DNA of 64,000 nt from Chromobacterium violaceum ATCC 12472. Lineage in GTDB: Bacteria > Pseudomonadota > Gammaproteobacteria > Burkholderiales > Chromobacteriaceae. A program made the translations under genes and the position numbers. Of this stretch, positions 52,411 to 62,001 are shown piece after piece; the first letter of the stretch is position 1; each line of letters begins with the position of its first letter. Location of the stretch: contig NC_005085.1 of NCBI RefSeq assembly GCF_000007705.1, positions 2,861,752 to 2,925,751 on the forward strand, read 5' to 3'. The notes below the pieces were generated by a model that ran no database searches, had not been told where the DNA came from, and saw only the letters and a program-made list of their open reading frames with translations.

Positions 52411-54261
52411 ATGTATCCGCTGCTTGAAAACATAAACAGCCCCGCCGACCTGCGGCTGCTGCCCCGCACCCAGCTGCCGCAGCTGGCGGGCGAACTGCGC
52501 GAATTCCTGGTGGAGTCGGTCAGCAAGACCGGCGGCCACTTCGCGTCCAATCTGGGCAGCATCGAGCTGACCATCGCCCTGCACTACGTGTTCGACACTC
52601 CGCACGACCGCCTGGTGTGGGACGTAGGCCACCAGACCTACCCGCACAAGATCCTGACCGGCCGCCGCGAGCGCATGCACACCATGCGCCAGCACAACGG
52701 CCTGGCCGGCTTCCCCAAGCGCGAGGAATCCGAATACGACACCTTCGGCGTCGGCCATTCGTCCACCTCCATCGGCGCGGCCCTGGGCATGGCGGTGGCG
52801 GCCAAGACGCTGGGCGTGGACCGCAAGAGCGTGGCCATCATCGGCGACGGCGCGATGACCGCCGGCCAGGCCTTCGAGGCGCTGAACAACGCCGGCGCGA
52901 TGGACACCGACCTCTTGGTGATCCTCAACGACAACGACATGTCGATCTCGCCCAATGTCGGCGCGTTGAACAACTACCTGGCCAAGCTGATGTCCGGCCG
53001 CTTCTACGCGGCGATGCGCGAGGGCTCCAGCAAGGTGCTGGGCATCGCCCCGCCGCTGAAGGAGATCGCCAGCAAGGTGGAAGAGCACGTCAAGGGCTTC
53101 TTCACCCCGGGCACGCTGTTCGAGGAGTTCGGCTTCAACTACATCGGTCCGATCGACGGCCACGATGTGGACGTGCTGGTGGATACGCTGAAGAACATCC
53201 GCAGCCTGAAAGGCCCGCAGTTCCTGCACATCGTCACCAAGAAGGGCCAGGGCTACAAGCTGGCCGAGAACGATCCGGTCAAATACCACGGCGTCACCAA
53301 GTTCGACCCCGCCAACGGCCTCGCCAGCGGCAAGGGCGGCGCCGGCAAGCCGCAATACACCCAGGTGTTCGGCGACTGGCTGTGCGACATGGCCAAGCTG
53401 GACAAGCGCCTGGTGGGCATCACCCCGGCGATGCGCGAAGGCTCGGGCATGGTACGCTTCGAGAAGGAGCACCCGGACCGCTACTACGACGTGGCCATCG
53501 CCGAGCAGCACGCGGTGACCTTCGCCGGCGGCATGGCCTGCGACGGCCTGAAGCCGGTGGTGGCGATCTACTCCACCTTCCTGCAACGCGGCTACGACCA
53601 ACTGATCCACGACGTGGCGCTGCAGAACCTGCCGGTGATGTTCGCGCTGGACCGCGCCGGCCTGGTCGGCGCCGACGGCCCCACCCACGCCGGCGCCTTC
53701 GACCTCAGCTACCTGCGCTGCATCCCCAATATGACGGTGATGGCGCCGTCGGACGAAAACGAGTGCCGCCAGTTGCTGTACACCGCCTTCCAGCTCGATA
53801 CCCCGACCGCCGTCCGCTACCCGCGCGGCACCGGCCCGGGCGCGGAAATCCAGCAGCAGATGGCGGCGCTGCCCATCGGCAAGGGCGTGGTCCGCCGCCG
53901 GGGCAAGCAGGTCGCCATCCTGGCTTTCGGCAGCATGGTGCATCCCGCCCTGGCCGCCGCCGAAGCGCTGGACGCCACCGTCGCCGACATGCGCTTCGTC
54001 AAGCCGCTGGACGCCGAGCTGATCCGCAAGCTGGCGCAGACCCACGAGCTGATCGTCACCGTGGAGGAAAACGTGGTGATGGGCGGCGCGGGCTCCGGCT
54101 GCGGCGAAGCGCTGCAGGCGATGGGACTGGCGGTGCCGACGCTGCACCTGGGCCTGCCGGACGACTACGTCGAGCACGGCGATCCGGCGCTGCTGCTGTC
54201 GCTGTGCGGCCTGGACGCCGCCGGCATCGAGAAAAGCATACGCGAGCGCCTGGCCGGCTGA
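52411..54261 (+). CDS. dxs: 1-deoxy-D-xylulose-5-phosphate synthase
   Basis: A 616-residue ThDP-dependent transketolase-like enzyme; first step of the MEP isoprenoid pathway, condensing pyruvate and glyceraldehyde 3-phosphate. ThDP motif: [18 protein letters not shown] followed by [13 protein letters not shown]. Other markers are [20 protein letters not shown] and [15 protein letters not shown] with the catalytic glutamate. ATG 52411 matches the family N terminus ([17 protein letters not shown]). Its stop overlaps the next start (ATGA). Confidence 0.98.
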   Translation: MYPLLENINSPADLRLLPRTQLPQLAGELREFLVESVSKTGGHFASNLGSIELTIALHYVFDTPHDRLVWDVGHQTYPHKILTGRRERMHTMRQHNGLAGFPKREESEYDTFGVGHSSTSIGAALGMAVAAKTLGVDRKSVAIIGDGAMTAGQAFEALNNAGAMDTDLLVILNDNDMSISPNVGALNNYLAKLMSGRFYAAMREGSSKVLGIAPPLKEIASKVEEHVKGFFTPGTLFEEFGFNYIGPIDGHDVDVLVDTLKNIRSLKGPQFLHIVTKKGQGYKLAENDPVKYHGVTKFDPANGLASGKGGAGKPQYTQVFGDWLCDMAKLDKRLVGITPAMREGSGMVRFEKEHPDRYYDVAIAEQHAVTFAGGMACDGLKPVVAIYSTFLQRGYDQLIHDVALQNLPVMFALDRAGLVGADGPTHAGAFDLSYLRCIPNMTVMAPSDENECRQLLYTAFQLDTPTAVRYPRGTGPGAEIQQQMAALPIGKGVVRRRGKQVAILAFGSMVHPALAAAEALDATVADMRFVKPLDAELIRKLAQTHELIVTVEENVVMGGAGSGCGEALQAMGLAVPTLHLGLPDDYVEHGDPALLLSLCGLDAAGIEKSIRERLAG

Positions 54262-54848
54262 TGGCCTCGCTGCCGCTCCCCAGTCTGGAAACCCGGCTGC
54301 AGCTGCACGCGGAGACCGCGCTGTCGCTGGTTTGCGCCGCGCTGTTCACCTGGCTGTGGCGCGGCGCGGACCTGCACGCCCTGCTGCCGCGCCAGGGCGA
54401 GCAATGGCTGGCGTGGGCGGTGTTCTTCTGGCCGCTGTGGCGCACCGGCCGCCATATCCTGCGGCGGCCGCGCCAACGCCAGCTGGGCGATCTGATCGGC
54501 CTCTACATCGGCCTGGTATTGCAGTTCGCCGTCGTGTACTACCTGTTCGCGCTGCTCCTGAGCGGCGGCAGCGCCTTCCACGGCATGACGCCGCTGTACG
54601 ACCGCCAAGGCAATCCGTTGCCCGGTTTCTACAGCCACGCCGCCCTGCTGTTCCTGGACTGCTTCCACCTGTCCATCGCCACCGCCGCCACCGTCGGCTA
54701 TGGCGACATGTACCCCACCTACTGGCCGGTGCGGCTGCTGGCCGACCTGCAGATCATCTTCACCAGCGCGCTGGTGATCATAGGCTTCGGCCGCCACTTT
54801 TCCGGCCAGGGGCCGCGGAACGCCGGCGATCAGGCCTCCTCCCGCTGA
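54261..54848 (+). CDS. Small potassium channel-like membrane protein
   Basis: A 195-residue inner-membrane protein with an ion-channel domain. The selectivity filter is TVGYGD at residues 144-149 in SIATAATVGYGDMYPTYWPV, preceded by pore helix FLDCFHLS and followed by inner helix LQIIFTSALVIIGFG. Two to three extra hydrophobic segments lie in residues 15-100. No RCK or cyclic-nucleotide domain is present. Its ATG overlaps the dxs stop, so it is coupled to isoprenoid synthesis. The 3' end overlaps the opposing DUF2165 gene by 19 bp. Confidence 0.87.
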   Translation: MASLPLPSLETRLQLHAETALSLVCAALFTWLWRGADLHALLPRQGEQWLAWAVFFWPLWRTGRHILRRPRQRQLGDLIGLYIGLVLQFAVVYYLFALLLSGGSAFHGMTPLYDRQGNPLPGFYSHAALLFLDCFHLSIATAATVGYGDMYPTYWPVRLLADLQIIFTSALVIIGFGRHFSGQGPRNAGDQASSR

Positions 54849-55351
54849 CGGATGTAAACCAGGCTGAGCAGGATGAAGCCGACGAAGGCGTATGCCTTCA
54901 TCTGGCCATTCCACTTGCTGGCCCACATCGCGAAATACTCGCCGCCCACCACCGCGAAGCCGAAATACCAGACCAGCACGGCGACCAGCGCGCCCAGTGT
55001 GAACAGGCTCTTGCCCCAGGCCAGGCCGTCGCGGCCGGCCGCCGCCCTCAGCATGCCGACCCCGCCCGCCATGCATAACAGCCCGCAAGCCATTTCGCCG
55101 ACAATGATGGCGAAATAAGCCAGTTGCTGCCCGAACGGATCGCGCACTGCCCTGCCCTCCAAGGCCGCGCCATTGAACCAAGGCTCCAAGGCATCCATCG
55201 ACAGCACGTGGCGGACGAATTGCCAGTTGGAGTCGTAATCGATGATATTTCCGCTCGCCACCAGCAAGCCGAACGCGCCGATGGACAAGGCCAACACGGC
55301 CTTGCACAAGTACTGGATGCGCAGATGGATAGTCAATTGTTCTTTTGTCAC
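54830..55351 (-). CDS. DUF2165-family small integral membrane protein
   Basis: A 173-residue protein of four to five membrane helices, matching the predicted small integral membrane family DUF2165 (NWQFVRHVLSMDALEPWFNG between helices 1 and 2; LFTLGALVAVLVWYFGFAVV; GGEYFAMWASKWNGQMKAYA). Function unknown. GTG 55351 is chosen because GGAG lies about 6 nt upstream (GGAGAAATCC then GTG); the ATG at 55390 has no ribosome site. Its 3' end overlaps the K+ channel gene by 19 bp. Confidence 0.83.
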   Translation of the reverse strand: MTKEQLTIHLRIQYLCKAVLALSIGAFGLLVASGNIIDYDSNWQFVRHVLSMDALEPWFNGAALEGRAVRDPFGQQLAYFAIIVGEMACGLLCMAGGVGMLRAAAGRDGLAWGKSLFTLGALVAVLVWYFGFAVVGGEYFAMWASKWNGQMKAYAFVGFILLSLVYIRQREEA

Positions 55352-55415
55352 GGATTTCTCCAGAATTTTGGCAAACCCGCAGCTTGCCATGATCAGCCCG
55401 CGGCCGAAATAAAAA

Positions 55416-55440
55416 AACGGCCTGGCAAAGCCAGACCGTT
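55416..55440 (-). terminator. Intrinsic terminator of pepD
   Basis: AACGG-x-CTGGC pairs with GCCAG-x-CCGTT around AAA. On the minus strand a run of seven Ts follows, 23 bp after the pepD stop. Confidence 0.88.
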
Positions 55441-55462
55441 CTTCATCTTCGGGTGAAACCGC

Positions 55463-56917
55463 TCAACGCGCCGGAATCGCCTTCAGCACCGCCTGCAGCA
55501 ACTGCCAGGCCTTGCCGACCGACTCCACTTCGACGCGTTCGCCGGGCGCGTGCGCGCCGCGGATGTTCGGGCCGAATGACACCATGTCCAGGTTCGGATA
55601 CTTGGAGCCCAGGATGCCGCATTCCAGACCGGCGTGGATCACCTGCACCTCGGCCTCGGCGCCGAACTCCCGGCGGTACACATCCTTGAACAAAGCCAGC
55701 AGCTTGGACTGCGGATTCGGCGCCCAGCCCGGGTATCCGCCTTCCATCTCCACCTTGAACGCCGCCAGCTTGAACAGGCTTTCCGCTTCGCGCGCCAGCA
55801 TCCAGGTGCCGGAATCCAGCAGCGAGCGCACCATCAGGTTGGCGAACACCTTGCCGTCCGCCACGCTGACCACCCCCAGGTTGTTCGAGGTTTCCACCAC
55901 CCCCTCCACGCGCTGACTCATGCGTTTGACGCCATGCGGCGCCGCATGCAGCGCGGCCAGGATCACATCCTGGTCGGCGCGCGCCAGCACGCCGGCGGCG
56001 GGGGCCGCCTCGGACAGAACGGACACGCCTTCGTCGACGCCGGCCAACTCGAAGCGCATCAGCGCCTGGAACGCGTCCAGCTTGGCCGCCACCTTGGCGG
56101 CGTCGGCAGTCGGGTAAGCCACCACGGCGAAGGCTTCGCGCGACAGCGCGTTGCGGGCGGTGCCGCCCTGCAGCGAGGACAGGCGCAACTCGGTTTCGGC
56201 TTCCAGTTCGCGAAGCAGGCGGATCAGGATCTTGTTGGCGTTGCCGCGGCCCAGGTGGATGTCGGCGCCGGAGTGGCCGCCCTTCAAGCCCTTGATGGTC
56301 AGGCTGGCGGTCTGGAAGCCGGCCGGAACCGCCTCAACGGCGTATTCGCGGGTGACGTTGACGTCCACGCCGCCGGCGCAGCCCATGTAGAACTCGCCCC
56401 ACTCCTCGGTATCGATGTTGATCAGGTACTGGCCGCGCAGCAAGCCGGTTTCCAGGCCCAGCGCGCCGCCCATGCCGGCTTCTTCATCCAGCGTGAGCAG
56501 CACTTCCACCGGGCCATGGGCAACGTCGTCGCCGGACAGCACCGCCATGCCCAGCGCCACGCCGATACCGTTGTCGGCGCCCAGCGTAGTGTTTTCGGCC
56601 ACCAGCCAGCCATCCTTCAATACCGGACGGATAGGATCCTTGAAGAAGTCGTGTTCGGTGCCGCTATTGGCCTGGCACACCATGTCCAGATGGCCCTGCA
56701 GCACCACGCCGGCGCGATCTTCGTAGCCCGGCGTGGCCGGCTTGCGGATGATCAGGTTGCCGACCTTGTCGACCACGGTTTCCAGGCCGCGCAGTTCCGC
56801 CCAGCCTTTCATGTAGTCGCGCACTTGTTCCTCATGCTTGGACGGGCGCGGAATGTCGCACAGGGTTTGGAAATGTTCCCAGACAGCGGTCGGTTCGAGC
56901 TTGGCGATATCGGTCAC
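55463..56917 (-). CDS. pepD: Aminoacyl-histidine dipeptidase (PepD, M20 family)
   Basis: A 484-residue cytosolic dizinc peptidase that hydrolyses dipeptides such as carnosine and other Xaa-His. Zinc-site stretches: VVLQGHLDMVCQANS, NTTLGADNGIGVALGMAVL, LLTLDEEAGMGGALGLE, then KGLKGGHSGADIHLGRGNAN. GTG at 56917 is the start (AGGA 8 nt upstream); there is no nearby in-frame ATG. Length equals E. coli PepD (485). Confidence 0.96.
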   Translation of the reverse strand: MTDIAKLEPTAVWEHFQTLCDIPRPSKHEEQVRDYMKGWAELRGLETVVDKVGNLIIRKPATPGYEDRAGVVLQGHLDMVCQANSGTEHDFFKDPIRPVLKDGWLVAENTTLGADNGIGVALGMAVLSGDDVAHGPVEVLLTLDEEAGMGGALGLETGLLRGQYLINIDTEEWGEFYMGCAGGVDVNVTREYAVEAVPAGFQTASLTIKGLKGGHSGADIHLGRGNANKILIRLLRELEAETELRLSSLQGGTARNALSREAFAVVAYPTADAAKVAAKLDAFQALMRFELAGVDEGVSVLSEAAPAAGVLARADQDVILAALHAAPHGVKRMSQRVEGVVETSNNLGVVSVADGKVFANLMVRSLLDSGTWMLAREAESLFKLAAFKVEMEGGYPGWAPNPQSKLLALFKDVYRREFGAEAEVQVIHAGLECGILGSKYPNLDMVSFGPNIRGAHAPGERVEVESVGKAWQLLQAVLKAIPAR

Positions 56918-57292
56918 AACGCATTCCTTGATTCGGTGTCGCGGCGAGGCTCACGGTTGGCCGCACCGCCGGGTACAACATCCGCCATTGCGGCGAAGGC
57001 TGGAAATATATGACGCCACGTCAACATGCAAAGTCCGGCGTTCAACGCATTGCCGGACAGGTTTTCGTAGTTCGCAATGCGATCATTCTACACCATGCGC
57101 GATGAAGAGAAAGCATGCCGCTCGCGCATGGCCTGTCGCAAAGTTTCGCGGCCAAAACATCGCGGACATTGAGCATATTGTTCCAATGCCCAGCCATGCC
57201 AAACACATCAACCATGTAAAAACCGCATACATTGAGGCCAACAGCAAACAGCCGGGGCGAGACCCGCCTCCTTCTCGCCCCGCCCGCCTCGC
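56918..57292. other. Intergenic region without a gene
   Basis: About 375 bp with no supportable gene. The left end is the upstream region of pepD. The right end (57240-57292) is downstream of the leftward TldE-like gene and has no clear terminator hairpin. Confidence 0.5.
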
Positions 57293-58612
57293 CTACAAAC
57301 TGAAGCGCAGCGACTTGACCAGCGCGCCGGGCAGCAGCTTGCTCTGCGTGGCCCGGCCGCTATAACTGGCCGTGTCCACCAACAGCTCGCGCTCGGCGGT
57401 CAAGGCTTCCAGCTGCTCGCCCAGCACGCTGTACAGGCTGTCGTCGAAGCGCATCACGCCCAGCGGCGCGACGATCCGGCCATCCTCTACCCAAAAGCAG
57501 GCGAAACGCGTCATGCCGGTGATGCGGCAAGCGGAACGGTCGGAGAAGTTCAGATACCACAGGTTGGACAGATAGACGCCGGTTCCCAGCGCTTGCAGCG
57601 CCTGATCGCGCGGCAGCTCGCCCGCCGCCAGTTGCATCGATTCCGCATACTCGTCGCCGCCGGCATTCGGCTCCAGACCGAACTCCCGCGCGCTGCGCGG
57701 GCCGATCAGGCTGTTGCGGTGCTCTCCCGCGGCGATCAGCTCCACCCGGTCCGGCCGGATGAAGCCTTCCGCCTGGAACAACGGCGACAGCCCCTCCCCG
57801 GCCGCTTCCGCCAAGCTGACACGAGGCGACAGCCTGGCCTCGCCGGCGGCCAGCTTCAACAGCGGGCTGCGCTTGGCGCGGACCTCTTTCTCCGACAGGC
57901 CGCCCCAGTTCAGCATGGACAGCAGGCCGCCCAGCGCAGTGGGCGTGAAGTAGGCGCGATACTCGCCCGGCGCCAGCGTTTTCAGCGGCAGCTTCAGCAA
58001 GGCCAGTTGTTCGGCGGCCTCCGCGATGCCGCGCCGGATCACGCCCGCATCCCAGGCGCTTCCCGCCTGGCTGCGCTTCACCGCCTTGTCGCCGTGCGAG
58101 TACAGGCTCCAGTCGAAATTCCAGCTTTCGCTCTGCTGCCAGTTGAATTGGCCAAGGTGATTAGCGAAGCCGAAACTCATCTCGCCGCAGGCCAGGATGC
58201 CCACCAGATCCAGCCCTTCCGCGGCGGCGAGAATGTCGGCGACCATGCTCTCCGCCGGCGGCAGCGCGCCGTCGGCAATCCGCTCGGTGCTGCTCGGCCG
58301 CTGGTTCAGCAACAAGAAGGGATCGTCCTGCACCTGCTCCAGCGCCGCGCGCAACGCCGGCAGCGAGGCCTCGACCAGCGCCAGATCCTCATCCCCGCCG
58401 CTCAGCGACAGCTGCTGCGTGGCCTGGCGCTTGCCGCGGATCAGCCTCAGGTCCAGATAAGCCTGTTTCACTTCGCCGGCCTGACGCACCTTGCCATGGT
58501 TGAAACGAACGAAATCGGTGCGTTCCGCCTCCAGCCAAAGCGTGAATCCCTCGCTCTCCCGCAACAGGCCGCTCAACGCCGCCGCCAGTCTTTGCAAATG
58601 CGCCCGCATCAT
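57293..58612 (-). CDS. TldE/PmbA-like partner of a metalloprotease pair
   Basis: A 439-residue protein of the TldD/PmbA superfamily. It shows the family fold (SEGFTLWLEAERTDFVRFNH; LKTLAPGEYRAYFTPTALGG; DEYAESMQLAAGELPRDQAL; NLWYLNFSDRSACRITGMTR) but lacks the zinc-binding HExxxH, as expected of a TldE-type subunit. It probably forms a heterodimer with the TldD-like product encoded just upstream, like the TldD/E unit that processes modified peptides such as microcin B17. ATG 58612 overlaps the upstream stop (ATGA) and has GGAGG 6 nt before. Confidence 0.88.
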   Translation of the reverse strand: MMRAHLQRLAAALSGLLRESEGFTLWLEAERTDFVRFNHGKVRQAGEVKQAYLDLRLIRGKRQATQQLSLSGGDEDLALVEASLPALRAALEQVQDDPFLLLNQRPSSTERIADGALPPAESMVADILAAAEGLDLVGILACGEMSFGFANHLGQFNWQQSESWNFDWSLYSHGDKAVKRSQAGSAWDAGVIRRGIAEAAEQLALLKLPLKTLAPGEYRAYFTPTALGGLLSMLNWGGLSEKEVRAKRSPLLKLAAGEARLSPRVSLAEAAGEGLSPLFQAEGFIRPDRVELIAAGEHRNSLIGPRSAREFGLEPNAGGDEYAESMQLAAGELPRDQALQALGTGVYLSNLWYLNFSDRSACRITGMTRFACFWVEDGRIVAPLGVMRFDDSLYSVLGEQLEALTAERELLVDTASYSGRATQSKLLPGALVKSLRFSL

Positions 58613-60069
58613 GCCGCCCCTCCGAATACGTCCACTTCGCCAAACACGCAGGCGGGCGAGGCGTGTCCCACCCGCACCACCTGATTCGGCTCTCCCTTGC
58701 CGCAATATGGCGTGCCCATCACCGTGAAGGTGCTGGCGTCGCCCACCGCCTTCAACGAACGCCAGAAGCTGGCGGAAATGCCTCGGTAATTGGGATTGCG
58801 CACCACGCCCTTCAGCTGGCCGTTTTCGATCAACTGCCCCCATTCGCAGCCGAACTGGAATTTGTTGCGCGAATCGTCGATCGACCAGCTGACGTTGGTC
58901 TGCATCAGCACGCCATGCTCGATGCCGGCCACCAACTGATCGAAAGTCTTGTCGCCGGGCTCCACGTTGAGGTTGGCCATGCGGTCTATCGGCGCGCGGT
59001 TCCAATTGCAGGCGCGGCTATTGGCCACGCCCTCCAGCGCGAAACCGTTCAGGCGCGCGCGGGCCGAGGAGATTTCCCCTCCCAATGGGCGTTCCAGCAT
59101 GCCGTCGCGGATCAGCCATACCTTGTCGGCCTCTTTGCCGTCGTCGTCCCAGCCATAGCTGGCCAGCTCATTGCGCTGCAGCGGATCGAAGGTAACGTTG
59201 AGCAAGTCGGAGCCATAGCGGTAGCTGCCGAACATGTCCAGCGTGACGAAACTGGTGCCGGCCATATTCCGCTCGTCGCCCAGAATGCGGTCCAGTTCCA
59301 GCGGGTGGCCGATGCTTTCGTGGATCTGCAGCATCATCTGCTCCGGCATCAGCAACAGGTCCATCTTGCCGCTTGGGCAATTGGGCGCGGCCAGCAACTG
59401 CAGCGCCTCGTCCGCGACGCGCCGGCCCGCGCCGCGCAAGCCCGCCTCGGCGACCAGCTCCAGGCCGCCCTGGCGGCCGAGGCCGCCGTACTGCCCACCC
59501 AGGCTGCGGGTCTGCACCAGCCCCTTGTCGAATGCCGTCACCACCAGCGACGGCGTCAGCGCGCGCATCCGCTGTTCCACCTCGCCGCCGTCGGACGTCA
59601 GGTACAGCTGGCGGATGTCCTGCCGCCACAAGCCGGCCGACCAATCCACCACGCGGTCATCGCCGCCCTTGGCCGCCGCAGACTCGCTCAGCAGCAGGTC
59701 CAGCATCGTCGCGCGCGGCCATTCGGCCTCGCCGTCGCATCCCGGCCCCTGGTAGCGGCCAGTCGGACTCGGCAGCCGGATCTGGCGATAATCGAACACG
59801 CCCCGGCCCGTCGTGGCCCGCGCCCACTCCCGCGCGCGCTCGAATGCGGCGCGCAGCCCCGCCTCGCTCAGATCCGCTGTCGCCGCGTAGCCGTAGCCGC
59901 CGCCATCCAGCACAATGATCATCGCGCCGCGGTCATGGCGGCGAACGAGGGGCTGCTGCTGCCCCTGGCGCACGCTCAGCCGCTCGTTGTCTTCCTCCAC
60001 GTAACGCAGCGAACAGAAATCCGCCTGCGGCTGCAGCGCCCGAAAGCGCCGCCGGATGGTTTCAAGCAT
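58609..60069 (-). CDS. TldD-like zinc metalloprotease
   Basis: A 486-residue catalytic member of the TldD/PmbA superfamily. The zinc motif HExxxH is seen in QIHESIGHPLELDRILGDE near residue 250; other family parts are MIIVLDGGGYGYAATADLSE, PSGKMDLLLMPEQMMLQ and DKTFDQLVAGIEHGVLMQTN. It degrades unfolded or modified peptides inside its barrel together with TldE. The pair is divergent from the usual housekeeping TldD and PmbA in length and sequence and is probably a second, specialised set. GGAG lies 9 nt before ATG 60069. Confidence 0.9.
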   Translation of the reverse strand: MLETIRRRFRALQPQADFCSLRYVEEDNERLSVRQGQQQPLVRRHDRGAMIIVLDGGGYGYAATADLSEAGLRAAFERAREWARATTGRGVFDYRQIRLPSPTGRYQGPGCDGEAEWPRATMLDLLLSESAAAKGGDDRVVDWSAGLWRQDIRQLYLTSDGGEVEQRMRALTPSLVVTAFDKGLVQTRSLGGQYGGLGRQGGLELVAEAGLRGAGRRVADEALQLLAAPNCPSGKMDLLLMPEQMMLQIHESIGHPLELDRILGDERNMAGTSFVTLDMFGSYRYGSDLLNVTFDPLQRNELASYGWDDDGKEADKVWLIRDGMLERPLGGEISSARARLNGFALEGVANSRACNWNRAPIDRMANLNVEPGDKTFDQLVAGIEHGVLMQTNVSWSIDDSRNKFQFGCEWGQLIENGQLKGVVRNPNYRGISASFWRSLKAVGDASTFTVMGTPYCGKGEPNQVVRVGHASPACVFGEVDVFGGAA

Positions 60070-60269
60070 GGTCAAGGCTCCGGATAGGGCGGCTGAGCCG
60101 CCCGAAAAAATGTCAACAGCATTCATACTAATCAGATCGACCTACTGTTGTCCATCCGCGCCTGCAAGCTTCTCCGCGACCGGCTTGCAGGCCTCACGCC
60201 AAACCGGGCTTGAGCCAGGCTACACAAGCGGCCGATTCGCGCCAGGCATGGCCGGCGCCCGGGCCTTTC

Positions 60270-60737
60270 CTACATCCCCAGTTCGCTGAGCCCGGGATGA
60301 TCGTCCGGCCGCCGCCCCAGCGGCCAAAAGAATTTGCGTTCGGACTCGGCGATAGGCATGTCGTTGATGCTGGCATGGCGATCGATCATCAAGCCGTCGA
60401 CGCCGAATTCCCAGTTCTCGTTGCCATAGCTGCGGTACCACTGGCCGGCATCGTCTCGCCATTCGTAGGCGAAACGCACCGCAATGCGATTGCCGTCGAA
60501 CGCCCACAATTCCTTGATCAGCCGGTAGTCCAGCTCTCGCTTCCACTTGCGCGCCAGCATGGCCTGCGCCTCGGCCCGGCCGCGCGGAAAATCGACGCGG
60601 TTGCGCCAACGGGTGTCCAGGCTGTAGGCCTGCGCCACGCGCGCCGGGTCGCGGCTGTTCCAGCCGTCTTCGGCCAGGCGGATTTTTTCGATCGCAGTTT
60701 CGCGGGTAAACGGCGGCAGCGGAGGACGGGTTTCCAT
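60270..60737 (-). CDS. DUF1348 NTF2-like (SnoaL-fold) protein
   Basis: A 155-residue cytosolic protein of the DUF1348 nuclear transport factor 2-like family ([73 protein letters not shown]). The family is often annotated as putative epimerase or steroid isomerase-like, without proof. AGGAAA precedes ATG 60737. It is divergent from a TetR gene across 89 bp carrying two matching operators, so it is very probably the TetR target. Confidence 0.93.
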   Translation of the reverse strand: METRPPLPPFTRETAIEKIRLAEDGWNSRDPARVAQAYSLDTRWRNRVDFPRGRAEAQAMLARKWKRELDYRLIKELWAFDGNRIAVRFAYEWRDDAGQWYRSYGNENWEFGVDGLMIDRHASINDMPIAESERKFFWPLGRRPDDHPGLSELGM

Positions 60738-60759
60738 AATGGTTTCCTTTTCAAGTTAA

Positions 60760-60777
60760 GTAGACAGAATTGTCTAC
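60760..60777. promoter_or_regulatory. TetR operator, DUF1348-proximal copy
   Basis: GTAGACA-GAAT-TGTCTAC: 7-bp inverted repeat with a 4-bp centre, 23 bp upstream of the DUF1348 start. Arms are identical to the second copy. Confidence 0.8.
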
Positions 60778-60799
60778 ATGCAAACCAGTCTAGACCCAA

Positions 60800-60817
60800 G
60801 TAGACAAATCTGTCTAC
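60800..60817. promoter_or_regulatory. TetR operator, TetR-proximal copy
   Basis: GTAGACA-AATC-TGTCTAC: same arms as the first site, 40 bp centre to centre (about four helical turns), 10 bp before the TetR ATG. A partial GTCTAGAC half-site lies between the two. Confidence 0.8.
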
Positions 60818-60826
60818 AATGGCGAT

Positions 60827-61390
60827 ATGAAAACGATTCCCGCCGCCAACATCGCCGCGCTATCCGCCCGCGACCGCATTCTCGCCACCGCCCACCGTCT
60901 GTTCTATCGGGAAGGCTTGCGCGCCACCGGCATTGACCGGCTGATCGCCGAATCCGGCGTCACCAAGGTGACTTTCTACCGCCACTTTCCCAGCAAGAAC
61001 GACCTCATTCTGGACTATCTGGAACAACGCCACGGCTTGTGGATGGCATGGTTCCGCGACGCGCTGTCTCGCCACGCGTCCGCCGGCCCGGCGGCATTGG
61101 CGCTGGCGCTGGAGGAATGGTTCGATTCGGACGGCTTTCGCGGCTGCGCCTTCATCAACGGCGTGGGCGAGATGCCGGCCGAGCCGGCGGTGGCGGACGC
61201 CGCGCGCCGTCACAAGGCCGAGATGCGGCAGGCGATAGCCGAATCGCTGCCCGCCGGCCCGGACCGGGAAAGCCTGGCCGAGATGCTGGCGCTGGCCGCC
61301 GACGGCGCCATCGCGCGCGCGCAGATGGACGGTCGGCCAGATGCCGCGCTTCACGCGCTGGAAGGTTTGATCGCAAGACTGGCGGGATGA
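60827..61390 (+). CDS. TetR-family repressor
   Basis: A 187-residue TetR regulator. The HTH is at about residues 14-60 (RILATAHRLFYREGLRATGI, then VTKVTFYRHFPSKNDLILDY). The C-terminal ligand domain (FRGCAFINGVGEM) resembles the TetR_C group often linked to reductase or detoxification genes. It sits 10 bp after one of two identical-arm operators and diverges from the DUF1348 gene, so it likely represses both itself and that gene. The inducer is unknown. Confidence 0.92.
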   Translation: MKTIPAANIAALSARDRILATAHRLFYREGLRATGIDRLIAESGVTKVTFYRHFPSKNDLILDYLEQRHGLWMAWFRDALSRHASAGPAALALALEEWFDSDGFRGCAFINGVGEMPAEPAVADAARRHKAEMRQAIAESLPAGPDRESLAEMLALAADGAIARAQMDGRPDAALHALEGLIARLAG

Positions 61391-61446
61391 CGCGGGCGCG
61401 CCTGCCGTGATAGTTTCGAGTGAAATCGAATGCCGGAGGCCAAACC

Positions 61447-61947
61447 ATGGAACACGCGCTGTACCGCCTGCTGGACGAGCAGCAGGTCCGCTATCAACGC
61501 TTCGAACATCCGCCTGTCTACACCTGCGAGGAAGCCGCGCGGCTGATACCGGACTTGCCCGGCGCGGAATGCAAAAATCTGTTCCTGTGCGACGCCAAGG
61601 GCCGCCGCCACTTTCTGGTGGCGGTGCCGGCCGACGCCGGCGTGGACATCAAGGCACTGGGCGAGGCGCTGGAAGCCAAGGGCCTGCGCTTCGCCTCGCC
61701 GGAACGCCTGAAGAAATACCTGGGATTGGAACCTGGATCGGTGACGCTGCTGGCCGCGGTCAACGACCGCGAGCAACAGGTGGAAGTGGTGGTGGACGAG
61801 GCGCTGTGGACGCGGGAGGCGATACTCTGCCACCCCCTGGTCAATACCGCGACGCTGAGCGTGCCGTTGGAAGACCTGGCGCGGCTGCTGGCGCACACCG
61901 GCCACACGCCGCGCGTGATCGCGGTGCCGCAAAAACCGATCCACTAA
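61447..61947 (+). CDS. YbaK/ProX-type tRNA-editing domain protein
   Basis: A 166-residue single-domain trans-editing protein of the YbaK/ProX family that deacylates mischarged tRNA (Ala-tRNA-Pro or Cys-tRNA-Pro). Features: YQRFEHPPVYTCEEAARLIP, then ECKNLFLCDAKGRRHFLVAV with the conserved lysine, GSVTLLAAVNDREQQVEVVV and the final CHPLVNTATLSVPLEDLARL. The ECKNLFL and CHPLVN runs favour ProX (Ala-tRNA-Pro). GGAGG 7 nt upstream selects ATG 61447 over the in-frame ATG at 61420. Confidence 0.92.
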   Translation: MEHALYRLLDEQQVRYQRFEHPPVYTCEEAARLIPDLPGAECKNLFLCDAKGRRHFLVAVPADAGVDIKALGEALEAKGLRFASPERLKKYLGLEPGSVTLLAAVNDREQQVEVVVDEALWTREAILCHPLVNTATLSVPLEDLARLLAHTGHTPRVIAVPQKPIH

Positions 61948-62001
61948 GGGATAGAACGCGAAACTAGAGTAGGGACAGCCCTAGGCTTTGCCACACCTGG
62001 G

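Noticed and set aside
52318-54177. Open frame of 619 codons on the minus strand opposite dxs
   Set aside because: Antisense of a perfect dxs; no start signals or domains.
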